From contig WBMW01005039.1 of the NCBI GenBank assembly GCA_013396635.1, forward strand, positions 395,738-459,737: a stretch of DNA of 64,000 nucleotides, written 5' to 3'. The position numbers were made by a program, and so were the translations under genes. Origin of the DNA: Penelope pileata. Its lineage: Eukaryota; Chordata; Aves; Galliformes; Cracidae. A model generated the notes under the pieces. That model saw only the letters and a list, made by a program, of their open reading frames with translations, had not been told where the DNA came from and did no database searches. Shown piece after piece: positions 50,192 to 61,900 of this stretch (the first letter of the stretch is position 1; the number at the start of each line of letters is the position of its first letter).

Positions 50192-52102
50192 ATGTCGGGA
50201 CTGCTCCACACCACGCTGAGCGGGCTCAACAGCGACTCCTACTGCGAGATCAGCCGTTACCGAGACCAGCACTTCCGGGTGCGGCCGGGCGCGGGGCGGG
50301 GGGGCTGGGCCGGGGGGCTGCGGCTGGGGCAGGGCCTGGGGTGCCTTCAGAGGCGGTGACCCCGGCGTGTGCTCTGCTCTGCCCTCAGGGGAGCAAAAAG
50401 CTGCAGGAGAAGTTCCTGAAGATCTCCTCCACGCTGTACGTGGGTAACCTGTCCTTCTACACCACGGAGGAGCAGATCCAGGAGCTCTTCTCCAAGTGTG
50501 GCGACGTCAAGAGGATCGTCATGGGGCTGGACAAGATCAAGAAAACACCGTGCGGCTTCTGCTTCGTGGAGTATCCTTTCTGCGCCCCGCCGCTGCCAGC
50601 CCCCGAGCCTGGCACCTCTGTAGCAAGCTCAGCTGCCTGCTGTCAGAGAGCTGGGAAAGAGCAAAATCACACAGCTTCCCCCCAGGCACGTTGCTGCTAC
50701 CCACATCCAGAGACCGTTGTGTGGTGCCACGGGTGGAGCCCATGTGTGGGCTCCAGGCCCTTGCGTGGCCCAGGTGAAGAGTGCACGTGTGTGTTCTCAC
50801 CTTGGCTTCACACCTGGAGGAGCCAGCAGAGAGCTCCTGGCACAGCGAGCTGTCTGCAGAGCTCTGCCCCGAGCCCACGCCTCCTGCTCGCATCCAGTCC
50901 AATTTTGAATGGTGTAAAAAGGCATAACGCACATTTCTTGCCCTTAGGAAGGCTTTAACAGTTTGTTTTATCTACTCTGAAATAAGCAATCCACAGCAAC
51001 TTCTTGTCTGTGCAGGTACCAGCGCTGCAGCTCAGAGGAGCTGTTTCAGCTTGGGTTTGTATGAGCACAGTTTTTGATCCCATACAAAAGGGCAGGACAA
51101 GCAGACAGAGCTCTTCAGTTTCTCAAACACAGCCGTTCCTTTTTTCCCCTCCCTGCAGCCAACAAAAGGGCACGTGCACTTTTCCTTACGGTGTGCTTCA
51201 GGTACTACACGAGAGCGGATGCCGAGCACGCCATGCGGTTCATCAACGGCACGCGGCTCGATGACCGCATCGTGCGGACGGACTGGGACGCAGGCTTCAA
51301 GGAGGGCCGGCAGTATGGCAGAGGGAAGACAGGAGGACAGGTAAAGGCCGTGCCAGCTCAGCCCTTGAGTCTCATCCCCTTAAGGCAGTGCGCTGCTTTG
51401 CTCATTCTGTCGCATGCAGAACAAAGTGTAGATGAAAAGAACCTAATAACGAACTTCAGGTCATTTTGATGACTGATGCTACCTTGGTATTAAAAGCTAG
51501 AAGTAGAACTGTGGCCACTGCTGCTGGGACTCCAAACTTCCTGGCAATACAAGCAGAATTTTCCCTATTCCAAGGTAATACCCTTTAAATGATGCAAAAT
51601 TTGAAAGGAGAGGGACAGCGCAGCTGCTCTGCCAATCTCGTAATCCAGCAGTTTGCTCTGCAAGAAGGTAAATTTCCTTTGCAGATTTCTGGAGTGGGGG
51701 AGGTGGGAAATGTTCTGAAGGCCAAGCCTGGCTGTTCAGAAAGTTGAGTGACAGAAGCTGAATGAAAATATTTTGGGGTCATCTTTGCTTTCTCTCTAAA
51801 AAGACCTCAGACATCAGATATGTCCTCGTTGGTCACTCGCACCATTTTTTTTGGTGGATTGTTTGAAGAGATTCCAAATGAGTCCAAGTGTTTCTCGCCT
51901 GAACTTCGTTTCTCAACCAACTGAACAAGGATGGTGGTGATGATTCTGAAGCCTAGCAGGACACTAATAGGGTGCTAATGTCTGTGTTACTGCTGTGCCC
52001 CAGGTGCGAGATGAGTACCGGACAGACTACGATGTGGGAAGAGGCGGCTTTGGCAAGATTATTCAGATGCAGAAGGCAAATCAACAGCCCGCAGTCTATT
52101 AA
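50192..52102 (+). CDS. NCBP2L: Nuclear cap-binding protein subunit 2-like (CBP20 paralogue)
   Basis: Exons: 50192-50278, 50389-50570, 51202-51340, 52004-52102 (TAA at 52100). They give 507 nt, 168 residues, against 156 for human NCBP2. There is one RRM: RNP2 LYVGNL near residues 45-50 and RNP1 TPCGFCFVEY near 92-101. The residues known in CBP20 to stack and hold the m7G cap are kept: Tyr23 (in SRYRDQHFRG), Tyr46, and the RTDWDAGFKEGRQYGRG segment with its Asp and Arg residues. Known family role: with CBP80 it binds the nuclear mRNA/snRNA cap and couples it to splicing and export. Divergence from NCBP2 (N-terminus SGLLHTTLSGL, C-terminus QMQKANQQPAVY, DVKRIVMGLDKIKKTPC) and X-type synteny favour the NCBP2L paralogue over NCBP2. 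Exon 2 ends at donor gtatcc, splitting a Glu codon. Confidence 0.85.
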
Positions 52103-52770
52103 TTGCCTCATGGGTCCTAGCTCGTAGAGGGCTCTGTCCTTCTGGAGCTAGCCCTGTTCTCGCATTTTGGATTGGGGTAGGGAGTGAGATCCAAGTTCCA
52201 GCAAAAGGTGACCTTCCTTAGACTGTGGATATACCTGTGTTCATTCCCCCTTTCTTCTGGGTTAGAGAGGATGTTCTGTGCCGATACAGGGCAACAAGGG
52301 AAACAAATGGACAACTCTGCAGGATTCTGGGTAAGAAGAAATGCAGCATGTCGCACACACCTCATGCTATGATGTACTGTTCATGATGGAGCTAAGTGGT
52401 TGGCTTCCTCCAAGCTGTGATTACAGCTGTGGTTGCACTCAGATGGAACTCTCTAAAATGTGCTGCCTTGGAGCCCTCTAGGTGCCCAGGCACCTTGTGG
52501 GGATGCACAGGAGTTTCAGATTTCTGATTTACAAGCTCATCTGCTTACAAAGCAGTATTGCTGTTTGGATGAGAGAAGTGGAGCAAGGTCTTACTGTCCA
52601 CTTGGAGGTGCTTGCCTGTACATCTAGCCCTTGGGTTGGTCAGGGCCTGCAGAGCCTTTCTCTTTATGATGCCCCAGTGCTGCCTGGCTTTTCAGATCCT
52701 CACTGTTTCTGCGTGATTTTGTTAAAAATTTCTTTCAATTTTTTAAATAAACAGTGAGTCCTGTACCTGT
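52103..52770 (+). other. NCBP2L: NCBP2L 3' UTR with polyadenylation signal
   Basis: About 650 nt without a coding frame, ending in AATAAA at 52746-52751 followed by a T/G-rich stretch (gttgcagtctgtgt), a normal cleavage context. Confidence 0.75.
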
Positions 52771-54165
52771 TGCAGTCTGTGTATCGAAAGCTCTAGCTCT
52801 ATGACAAACTGGGGGGAACATCTCCTGTTGGTATTTTAAAGTTGCTGTCACTGGCAAACACTAAGATGGACACCAAAGGACGGCACAACTTTTGCTGTGT
52901 TTCTCTTTGCTTTTCTTTTAATCCTGGCTTTTTGTTTTCTGTTTTGCAATAGCTGATGGTTGACGCCAGAAGGAAGTTGCTGCACATTTAGAAAGCAAAT
53001 AAGAAAGTCCTTTATTTCACACCAACAGATTCCAGGAAAACTTGTGATCTTGTCAGCTGTTCCACAATCTGAGGTGTGTTTAAGCAATGCAAAGGTCCAA
53101 CGTGCATTTATGAGAAGAAGGAACCAAAGACTTCCCTGCATTTCTGATAGGCTTTCTTCACCATTTTAGAGCAACATGGCTGATACTCTTAAACTGTTCC
53201 TATGGCCCAAACAAGGGACCAGAGAAGATTAAATCCCTCACTGATCTGTATCCAAGCAGTTCCTACCCAGGGTAGTTCATTTCATTGGACAAGTTAAATT
53301 CTGGCTGTAAATTGGTTTAGTGTGATGTAAATAATAGCAGCTGCTCCTTGTCCAGTAATGTATAATTGTGATTTTTCATGCACTGTCTCATCCCACATAA
53401 TACATACTGTTCTGTGGCACACTCATGTATAGACCAGGCATACAATTTAAATTAGTTTAACTCATACTACAACTGAGCAGGAGGGGGTGTAGCATTAATT
53501 TGTTGGAATGTCTCTTGCTTGCTTGTTCTGCAAGTCAGGTTGCTGCATCTATACAGCCGTCACAAGTCTTGAAGGAACTGCATGTTTAGACCTCAGCTGA
53601 CCTAAGAAATGACAGGGTTGACAAGCCTGTGGTGCAGGCTGCCCCTGGGATGCAGTGAAAAGGAGCAAGGCATTGACTTAAGAGGGAAAAATCTAAACAG
53701 TCATCTGCCCAGCCTGGCAGAACAGCATCAGCATGAGGTGCCTTGTCGAGGATATGGATTACACAGAAAAATTGCTTGGGTAAACAGCAGGCAGAAGGCA
53801 AAATGTGAGAAAGACTGGGAAATCTGCTGGGAAACTTGAATTAGCAACAAAATCTCGTGTATGAAGTAGGGAAACGTAAGGCAAGCTCTCAATTTGCTCC
53901 TGGAAGAGCTTGATGTGGCTTGGTGGTCATATTATTCCTACGTATGTGACAGAACACGTAGAGATCTGTTCAGTCAGGTGCCTGTGGAGGGCATGTCTGT
54001 CCCTATTTTTGCGAGGTACTGCAATTTCAGCTCTGCACAGGTCTGCCTGGCCTGCTCACTTCAGCCTGGAGGGAGAGTACCTCCCTCCTTTATCAAGTCC
54101 TAAACCAGTATTGGCAAGCTATGCACCGTTCCCTTTCAACATAACCTTTGCAAAGAGATTTGTGC
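52771..54165. other. Intergenic region, NCBP2L to PRSS23-like gene
   Basis: No gene is recognised. Minus-strand AATAAA hexamers (TTTATT at 53011-53016 and 54171-54176) are candidate ends for the PRSS23-like transcript. Confidence 0.6.
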
Positions 54166-54170
54166 TGACT

Positions 54171-54176
54171 TTTATT
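54171..54176 (-). terminator. Candidate polyadenylation signal of PRSS23-like gene
   Basis: TTTATT on the plus strand (AATAAA on minus), about 770 nt beyond the stop. It is the first canonical hexamer seen downstream. Confidence 0.45.
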
Positions 54177-54945
54177 CAAATACATGTGTTTGCACGAAAT
54201 AGTCCACCTCAAATACTACAGCTGCATTGAATGCCTTCCTTCTAAAGCCATCCCAAAGAGAATCAAAGAGAGATGAGAAGGTTTACAAGTAGACAATCCT
54301 AGCTCTTAGCCTGTGCTGCGTGGCACCATGCTGCATCAGTCAGAAGAGGCATCCTTGCCAAGAGTGCGATCCAGCACAAGGGCTGCCAGCATGCTGGAGC
54401 AGCCCCTCCTGCCCTGGCCACACTGCTGGCACTCTGTGCCCAGAAGCCTCAGGCTCCTGGGTTGCCTTTCAGGCACCTTTCATCAGGCACACAAAGGCGC
54501 TGTTAGAAGAGAAAAGTCTTTTGTCCTCACAGAGCTGGGGCAGTGCCAAGCTGGGCAGCACAGCCAGCAAACAGAGACACCTGATGAGACCCAAGAGAAA
54601 CTCAGTACAGCCAAGCAGCAAGCCTGTGGCTGCCTCTCTGAGTGCTTAGCAGCTAACCTGCTGGAAGCAGCAGCCACTGGGCCTGGCTCTTTCAGCAAAG
54701 AATTCCAATGTGAGTTCACACTAGCACCAACTAAAGGAGCTTACACATTCTTCAGGCTTGTTTGAGTCTCCACTGGATCCCATGTGCTCTGCAGAGACCC
54801 TGTTACTCTGGGACAGAGAACAGAATGAAGTTGAGCATTGGAGCAGTTTTGGCAGGCAATGCTGCTCCTCCTCACATTCTTCAACTCGGGAACACCACAC
54901 TCAAAGCCGTCTGCACTGGGGAGGGGAAGAGGAAGGCTCCAGTTC

Positions 54946-56016
54946 TCATTCGTTCTGGCAGCTTTTGTAGTCCCCTTTGATCCAGTAACAAATCTGAGCA
55001 AACTTGGGAGCGGTCAGGCGAACAGCAACGTTATAGTCGTGCTGCTCCCCTGCCACTTCCAGCCACTGATGCCCTGAGAAGACCCCAATCACCTTCCTCT
55101 CCCATTTGTGCCGTATGGGGTCCCACACCTTGCTGTACACCCCAGAGCCGGATGCTCCAGGCCTGGCATCGCAGTGCTGGTAGATGAGATGGGCTGTCTC
55201 GTCCTCCACCCCACAGAAGCGGTAGACCAGCTCTCCCGGCCGGTCGCTGTCAAACCCCGAGAAGTGAATCCTCTTCCCAGCCATCTCCTCCGCTGCTGGA
55301 GCCACCGTCAGCTTCATGTGCGGGCGCCGGTGCGGTCTGCGCAGCTCCAGAAGGGCGTAGTCATAGTCCATGCTGACTGCATTGGGGCCCCGGATCCAGC
55401 CCTTGGGCACCTGCGTGCGCCGCACTCGAGCCCAGCGCATCACCAGCCTCCCCGGCCGTGTCCCATTGCCAGCACTCTGCACCGGTGTCAGGAAGCCCAC
55501 CTTGATCTTCTTGGCACCCTTCACGTAGTCTGTGCCGTCATGAACGCAGTGGGCAGCCGTGAGGACATGCCGCTTGGATACCAGCACCCCCGTGCACCCC
55601 GTGGAGATCTTGACGGTGGTGGAGAAGGGGTAGTCCATCAAGAAGTGGTTCCCGCTGATGGAAAACCGTCCATCCATGCCGTAAATCTGCCGCTTGCGCC
55701 GCGCATGCCGCCTCCACCACCTCTCCGTGGTGCTTCCACGGGGGCTCAGTTCCACCGTGGTGAGGGTGCGGGTGCCATTGGCGTACAGTGTCTCGTAGGA
55801 GAGGTACTCCTGGAAATCCTGGGGCTCCAGGGCAGCCTCCCGCCGGGCACATGCTGCATCGCAGCGTGTGGTCAGCTCCGGCGTGGGCCATGCCGAGAAG
55901 CGGGCTGTGCCGAGCTGCAGCGTGGCCCGGGGGATGAGAGCGGGAAGCAGGCCCCCAGCTGCAGCGCTGGGGAGGAAGGAAAGCAGAAAGATGGCAACCA
56001 CCTGGCGGGGAGTCAT
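54946..56016 (-). CDS. PRSS23-like secreted trypsin-fold serine protease, single coding exon
   Basis: 356 residues from the chosen Met at 56016. The frame extends upstream to another ATG, but a good acceptor (ctgccttcgcag) ends just before 56026, so the upstream codons are probably intronic and only 10 nt of 5' UTR precede this Met. A signal peptide follows (VVAIFLLSFLPSAAAGG). A basic site RRHARRKR ends near residue 109, just before QIYGMDGRFSI, and fits furin-type propeptide removal. The catalytic triad is visible: His156 in LTAAHC, Asp219 in MDYDYALLEL, Ser289 in PGASGSG. The motifs YLSYETLYANGTR, RVRRTQVPKGWI, FSGFDSDRPG and FSGHQW match PRSS23 rather than PRSS35, whose active Ser is replaced. 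Length is close to PRSS23 (383). It may be a paralogue of the canonical PRSS23, so no symbol is given. The TGA stop is at 54946-54948. Confidence 0.9.
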   Translation of the reverse strand: MTPRQVVAIFLLSFLPSAAAGGLLPALIPRATLQLGTARFSAWPTPELTTRCDAACARREAALEPQDFQEYLSYETLYANGTRTLTTVELSPRGSTTERWWRRHARRKRQIYGMDGRFSISGNHFLMDYPFSTTVKISTGCTGVLVSKRHVLTAAHCVHDGTDYVKGAKKIKVGFLTPVQSAGNGTRPGRLVMRWARVRRTQVPKGWIRGPNAVSMDYDYALLELRRPHRRPHMKLTVAPAAEEMAGKRIHFSGFDSDRPGELVYRFCGVEDETAHLIYQHCDARPGASGSGVYSKVWDPIRHKWERKVIGVFSGHQWLEVAGEQHDYNVAVRLTAPKFAQICYWIKGDYKSCQNE

Positions 56017-57880
56017 CCTGCCCGACCTGCGAAGGCAGAGCAAGGAGAGCATTAAGCTGCGCGATTAGAGCCGGCAACCCGCCGCGGCTCGTGGCTGGGG
56101 GATTATCAGCTGCACACAGCCCCGTGCATGCTTAAGCTGCTGCTAAAGGGTCAGGGCCTGCCTGGAGCTGAGTGACTAGAGATAGAAATCTAACCCAGCC
56201 TTTGATCTCCAGCGATTTGCATGGCAAGGCAGCACAACTGAGCACCACTGCAGGTATATCACGAGCAGATGAGTTTCCTCCATCAGCCCAGAGATCCCGG
56301 CTGCCTGGGGGTGGATTCCTGGGTTCCAGGGCTCACACCCCGCCGACGGGACGCGTCCCACCCAGCACCGCAGCTGCTTGGCTCCAGCACCCAGGCACCC
56401 ACAGAGAGGAGGAGGAGGGTGTGACGGTACCTGCTGCCCGCACAGGGAGATGATGGCTCTGTCCCGCTGTTCCTACAGGGAAGAGGAAGGTGCGTTAGCT
56501 GCAGGCTAGACCAGAGTTGAAGTATTTGGTGTCACAGTGCAGCGAGGACAAGACAGCTTGTTTTAACTCCAAAACAGATTACTGTATGCAATTTAAAACT
56601 CAGTCTGCCATAGCTTCTCTGTGCACCCCATTTCTCGCAGGGAAGCGGTCTATGGGGCAGGTTCCATGCCCCCAGCTCTGCAGCAGCTCAGCCCTCTGCT
56701 TCCATCCCGCCCTCAGCACATGTCCCGAGATGGGCAGATCACAGAGGCTCTTCCCCGAGAAGCAGCGGAGCGCAGGGAGAGCCCGTGGCCCCCCGAGGCA
56801 GCCAGGGTCTGCGCGGACACGTGGCAGCGTGCTGGGTTATGAAAGTCGCAGGGGAACGGGGGGTGGAGCCATGCAGGGAGGCTCAGAGCCAGGACTCTCT
56901 GCACCCCGACCCCTCGGTGCCGTGGCCGGGCCTCCATGGGAACGCTGCCCACCTTCCCCTCCACAAAGCCTGGGACAAAGCTGGAGCCCAGGGACCCTCC
57001 AGCTGCCTCTGAAATCCGGGAGATGGGCAGATAGCGGGGTGCTGCCTGACTGCCCCTGCTCAGCGCAGTGACTGACAAAGAGTTGTGCAGACAGCACCAA
57101 AACTGGAGCCAACCCACTGCCCACGCACGTGCCCAGCGTGCCCAGTGCCCACGCAGCAGCAGGGCTGGGGGCACACAAAGGGAAGCAGCCGGGTCCCCCA
57201 GCACTCTCCCAGCCATGGCAAACTGACCCCGGGGAGGCCATGGTGGGATGCCAGGGCAGGGCCGTATCTCAGAGCAAAAACACGAAGAAGATTGGGCAAA
57301 AACCACGGGTGCAGGGCCAGCACCAGGGCTCGCCCAGCAGCACCAGGCTCGGTAGGAGCCCACCCTCGTGCCCCCGGCACCCAGGAGCTGAGGTTCAGCC
57401 CTTCACCCAGAAACGAGCGTCCTGCCAGCCCCTCTCTGTGTGACGGAGTGCTGCGTCCCTATCGCGGCATCTCGCAGGCCCCCGGCGAGGCAGCAGTTAA
57501 CGCAGTGGGAGCGGCACAGACATTTCCCTGGAGCCTACAGCACGCTCAGGCTCCAGGGCCTCATTATGCACCTCCCCAGCGCTGCGCGGGGCGGGTAGGA
57601 AGGCGGAAGGCTGTTCCCTGGGGCTGCTTTGGCTCAGGCCTCCGAGCTGGGCACGGCCACACTCACAGGCTGTGTGGGGACACGGGGCACAAACATGGCG
57701 CACAGGGGTGGCCATGAGGTGGGACAGCCCCTTCTCCTCCCCGCAGAGCCCCGGGGCAGGGCTGGAAGCTGCATGGCTGGGCCGAGGCGAGGCAGTGGTG
57801 CGGGGCCTGGCTGCTGACCGCGCAGTGACCCTGCTCCGCTGCCCGTAAACAGGGAGAGATGCCAAAGCCACGCAAGATCC
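56017..57880. other. PRSS23-like upstream region (5' UTR exon and promoter expected) and intergenic
   Basis: GC-rich, without a supported coding exon. The acceptor ending next to 56027 on the minus strand requires a non-coding 5' exon upstream. One plausible donor is gtaccg on the minus strand at about 56,431 (context gggcagcag|gtaccg), but this is a guess from consensus only. Confidence 0.4.
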
Positions 57881-57896
57881 ATCTGCCCTAAATTAG

Positions 57897-57902
57897 TTTA
57901 TT
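57897..57902 (-). terminator. SLC7A3: SLC7A3 polyadenylation signal (AATAAA, minus strand)
   Basis: TTTATT on the plus strand, in gcgaaataaac on the sense strand. It lies about 1.05 kb past the SLC7A3 stop at 58949 and implies a 3' UTR of roughly 57,880-58,948. Confidence 0.7.
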
Positions 57903-58948
57903 TCGCAAAGGAATCTGTCAGGGCTGATCGAGACCAGACCAGAATCTGGGAAGTCATCTCCTCACATGGATGCGGCCCAGTTCCTGGACACGCTTCCGCG
58001 CAGGCCAGCACAGGAGCCCCTGGGAGGTATCTGTGAGCTTCTCGCTGCAGCCCTGGGACATGGTGACACGCTGCCATGTGGCACAGGGCCCAGCCCGTGG
58101 GGTCCTGCACCCCGGTACCAGGAGCATGGTCCTGGAGCACTGCTCCCCATTTCTCAGCAAGCATCCATGGCCTGCAGGGACACAGGGAAGGCTGGGGGGG
58201 ACTGTCCCCAGCCAGGGACTGTCGCCTTCCTCCCCAGCCCCCATCTCAGGCTGCAGAACACAGCCACTGCAGCAAGACCAACAGAGCCAAGCAGTTAGGA
58301 AAACACCACTTACGATTTACTAGATATAAAAACTGCCATTGAAACACCAATTGTACAAAGGCATACCAGTTAGGACACTGATGTCTACAACTGCTGCCAT
58401 CTCCACAGGCAGCCGAGCGAGGTGCTTGTACGGATTGACACAGGGCCGGCAGCACGGGGCTCAGCGTGGGGCATGGAGGAGGAGTGGGGCTCCGGGTGCT
58501 GAGCCCCGTGCTGCCGGCAGTACTGGGATGAGCCGCTTCCAGCCTTGCCACGCAGCTCCTGACACAGCCACTGACAGCTGGGCATGCACACAGAGCACAG
58601 CCACACGGACAGACAACGGACACAGCTGTACCATCACGTGGTGCCGGTGCGGGCAGGATAAGCAGCACTTCTGACAGCAATTTCCACAGCAAGGGGGCCG
58701 TGCCGGTGTCATTGCCCCTCGGTGGGGGCTTGCAGGGAGCAGCCCCGGGCCTCCAGCTCCCACCTGGCCCAGGGCCTCCTCTCCGCAGCCTCTGCTCAGC
58801 GAGGGGAAAGGGCAGCGCACAGCCCGGCGCCGACTCTGGGCTCGTTCTGTGTGGAGTGTCTGTACGGCGGGGTTTGTGGTCCTGTCCCACCACAGCAATA
58901 CTGATACAGTCCTCCGAGTGCCGGTGCTCAGCGCAGCCACCACCTCTG

Positions 58949-61900
58949 TCAGAGAGCAGCAGCCCCAGGGCTCAGCTCCAGCCCGGGGTGATGCAAACGG
59001 TTTTCAGCCAGGGCACGGGGATCTTTTGCATTTTTCCCCTCCACGCTGTTCCGAATACCGTAGCCAAAATAAATCGTAAAACCTGCAAGAGAGTTCCTGC
59101 CATGAGACACACAGCCACGGGCTGCCAGCAGAACGGCCTCTGGGGGCAGCCCTGTGGATGGGCAGAAACCGGAGAGCTGGGAACAGCCGCAGGGCTCAGG
59201 GCACCCCTGCTGCGCTCTGCATCCAGGGAACACGAAGCCACCAGAACAAAACAGAGGGCAGACCCTGCACCGTGCGGGCACCGCACTCCCCTCCAGGACA
59301 CCTACCCACGGCCATCCAGATGGCGAAGCGCACCCAGGTGCCGGCACTCAGCTGCACCATCAGCAGGATGTTAACAAAGATGCTGAAGAGCGGCAGGAGC
59401 GGGAGGAAAGGTACCTGCGAGGGACAAGAGGTGCCACCTTAGCCATGCCCCAGGGACCTGGCTGGGCTCGAGGTCACTCTGCCACCTGGGTGCTTCCACC
59501 CCAGGGGCTGCACCTCAGGGAGCTTTGTCTCCGGGCTCTGGACATTCCTGGATGCTGAAAGCCTGGCGGTGAGCCCAGCAGATCCTGCACCAGCCTCAGG
59601 TGCAGAGTGCTGAGGACACCGAACTCGTGGAAGCTGCACTCACTTTGAAGTTCAACCGCACATTGCTCTGCGGCTGCCTCCAAACGATGATGGTGGGGAT
59701 GAGCAGAGCCACGAGGAGCAGCACCAGGACCAAGATCCAAACCACGTTGGCCTCCTTCAGCGCGTTCACTTTGAGGGTCAGGACCACGCAGATGACTGTG
59801 ACGAGGACGGCTGCAAGAGAGGAGCTCATCACTGCGCTGCACAGCACACGGCCATGCAGACCTTGCCTCCCTGTGACCCCATGGGCTGAGCCACCACCTC
59901 CTCCTCATCCCCTACAGATCCTCCAGCACCCACCCCAAGCCTCAGGGAAGCACTTCGCCAGGAGGAACTCTGGCCTGCACTCAGCTGGGCTCGAACCCAG
60001 CTCTGGCCTTGCTAGGCTGCCCCACTCAGCCACACAATGAAACTATTGATGCGTGGATCAAAGCTCACCAGCCAAGCCCAAGCACTCTCAGGTCCCTCTC
60101 CAGGTCTGCAGGGCCACACCAAGACGAGGCAGTGAGCCCGGCAGGACGTGCAGGAGCTGCTGGCTGCCACTCACTCACCAATGATCGAAACACAGATGTA
60201 GACGATGCGCCCCGAGAGCGCTGTGGGGGCATCTGCAGATGGGTTGAAGAGCGTCATCAGGGACAGCGTCTCCTTCTGCTTAGTGCCCGTGGCAGTGACG
60301 TTTGGGTTCATGACAATCCTCTCCTCCTCGTTCCCATTCAGCTCCAGCATCTCCATGGCCTTTGGGGAGTTCAGCTGCCCGGACTGGTACCTGTGTGCAC
60401 CAGACCTGCTCAGCGCTGCGCAAGGACATTCCCAGCCCAGGGACACAGTGACACCCCTCACACCTCTCCTGCTCCTCCAGCCCCACGCTGCGAGGCAGCA
60501 GCCCCATGATGGTGCCTGGAGACCCCACCTCCATCCGATGGCCTTGAGCTGTGGCCACAGGCCCCAGGCTGTCTGCAAGGAGCATCCACCCAGGGGACCA
60601 TGGTGAAGGGACACCCAATGCAAGAGGTGGCACCCACCGGAGGATGAGCACGCACACGGCGACCAGGGAGTAGGCCAGCAGCGTGCCGATCGACATGAGG
60701 TCCACCAGGTCTTTCAGGTCAAGCAGGAAGGCCAACACCGCTGCAAGGAGGACAGAAAGGATGAGCACAGCCCTGGGCTGCAGGGGACTGAGCATGAGGT
60801 GGCCACTGGGAGCCCTACCTGCGAGCAGCCCCGAGGTGATGGTGGCTGAGAGAGGAGTCTTCGTGCGGCTGTTGATGCTGGCGAGGAACTTGAAGAGCAG
60901 CCCATCCTCCGCCATGGCGTAGATCACGCGGGGCATGGGGAACATGGAGCCCAGCAAGCTGCCATGGGGAGAGGCGGCTCAGGGCTGGCCAGGAGAGCTG
61001 AGCCATCCACACCCAGGGAGGGAAGGGGCCAGGAGAAGGATGGGAGCCATGCAGGACAAACTGTGGGACAGGAGCCCCCAGCCCCATGCTGGGACAGGCA
61101 GCACCATGGATGGGGCCAGTCCTACCTGGTGGAGAGCGCACAGAGTGAGCCAACGGCGACGGCATAGCGGGCGGGCTCCCAGCCCACCGCCTTGAAAGCC
61201 TCGGGCAGTGGGCTGTTCTTGTTCAGCAGGAAGTAGGGCACCATCAGGGTGAGGGCCGCAGAGACCCCGAAATAGGCCACGAAGCAGATGAGGAGGGACA
61301 CGATGATGCCGATGGGGATGGAGCGCTGCGGGTTCCTGGCTTCCTCCCCTGCATGGAGGAGAGAGGCAGAGTCCATCCCCATTCATCCTTGCAGCTGTGC
61401 CCAGTCCCATGCCCCACCCTGCAGCTCCAGCTCCCCAATTAATCCAGCTCCCTGCATAAGCACGGGTGTAGCAGTGCAGCCACACAGCCACGGTGCCCTG
61501 TGCCCCTGAGCCTTTGCTCCTCGCGCTCCCCAATGAGGAGCTCCGTGCCCAGCAGAGGAGGCGGCTGCTCCAGGCAGCCCCGTGGGCAGGGAGGCACAGA
61601 GGCCGTGCAGAACAGCCTGTACCAGCAGCCTGCTGAGATTCCTGGGGGAAGGAGAGGAAATTAAGAGGGCTCCCTGTGCACCAGAGGAACTAAGTTCATG
61701 CAGAACCAACATTAAAAAAAAAAAAAACCATAGCTTGAGGCTGGGAAATAAGCATGAGCAGCAGCGATTCCCAGCGCTCAGCTCTGCAGCTGGAAGGCTC
61801 CCTGCAGCCCCGGGAGCAGCCCAGGCAGGCAGGGAGCAGCCCTCGTGCCTTGCAGGGAGCCCTTTCCTGGGGGCTGCCGAGGCCCTTGGTGTCGGTGCAG

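Noticed and set aside
50038..50958. 306-codon plus-strand frame over NCBP2L exons 1-2
   Set aside because: It reads through introns and promoter; the correct product is given by the four spliced exons.
55108..56055. 315-codon plus-strand open frame opposite the protease gene
   Set aside because: It is the GC-rich antisense shadow of the PRSS23-like exon; no family resemblance and no splice context.
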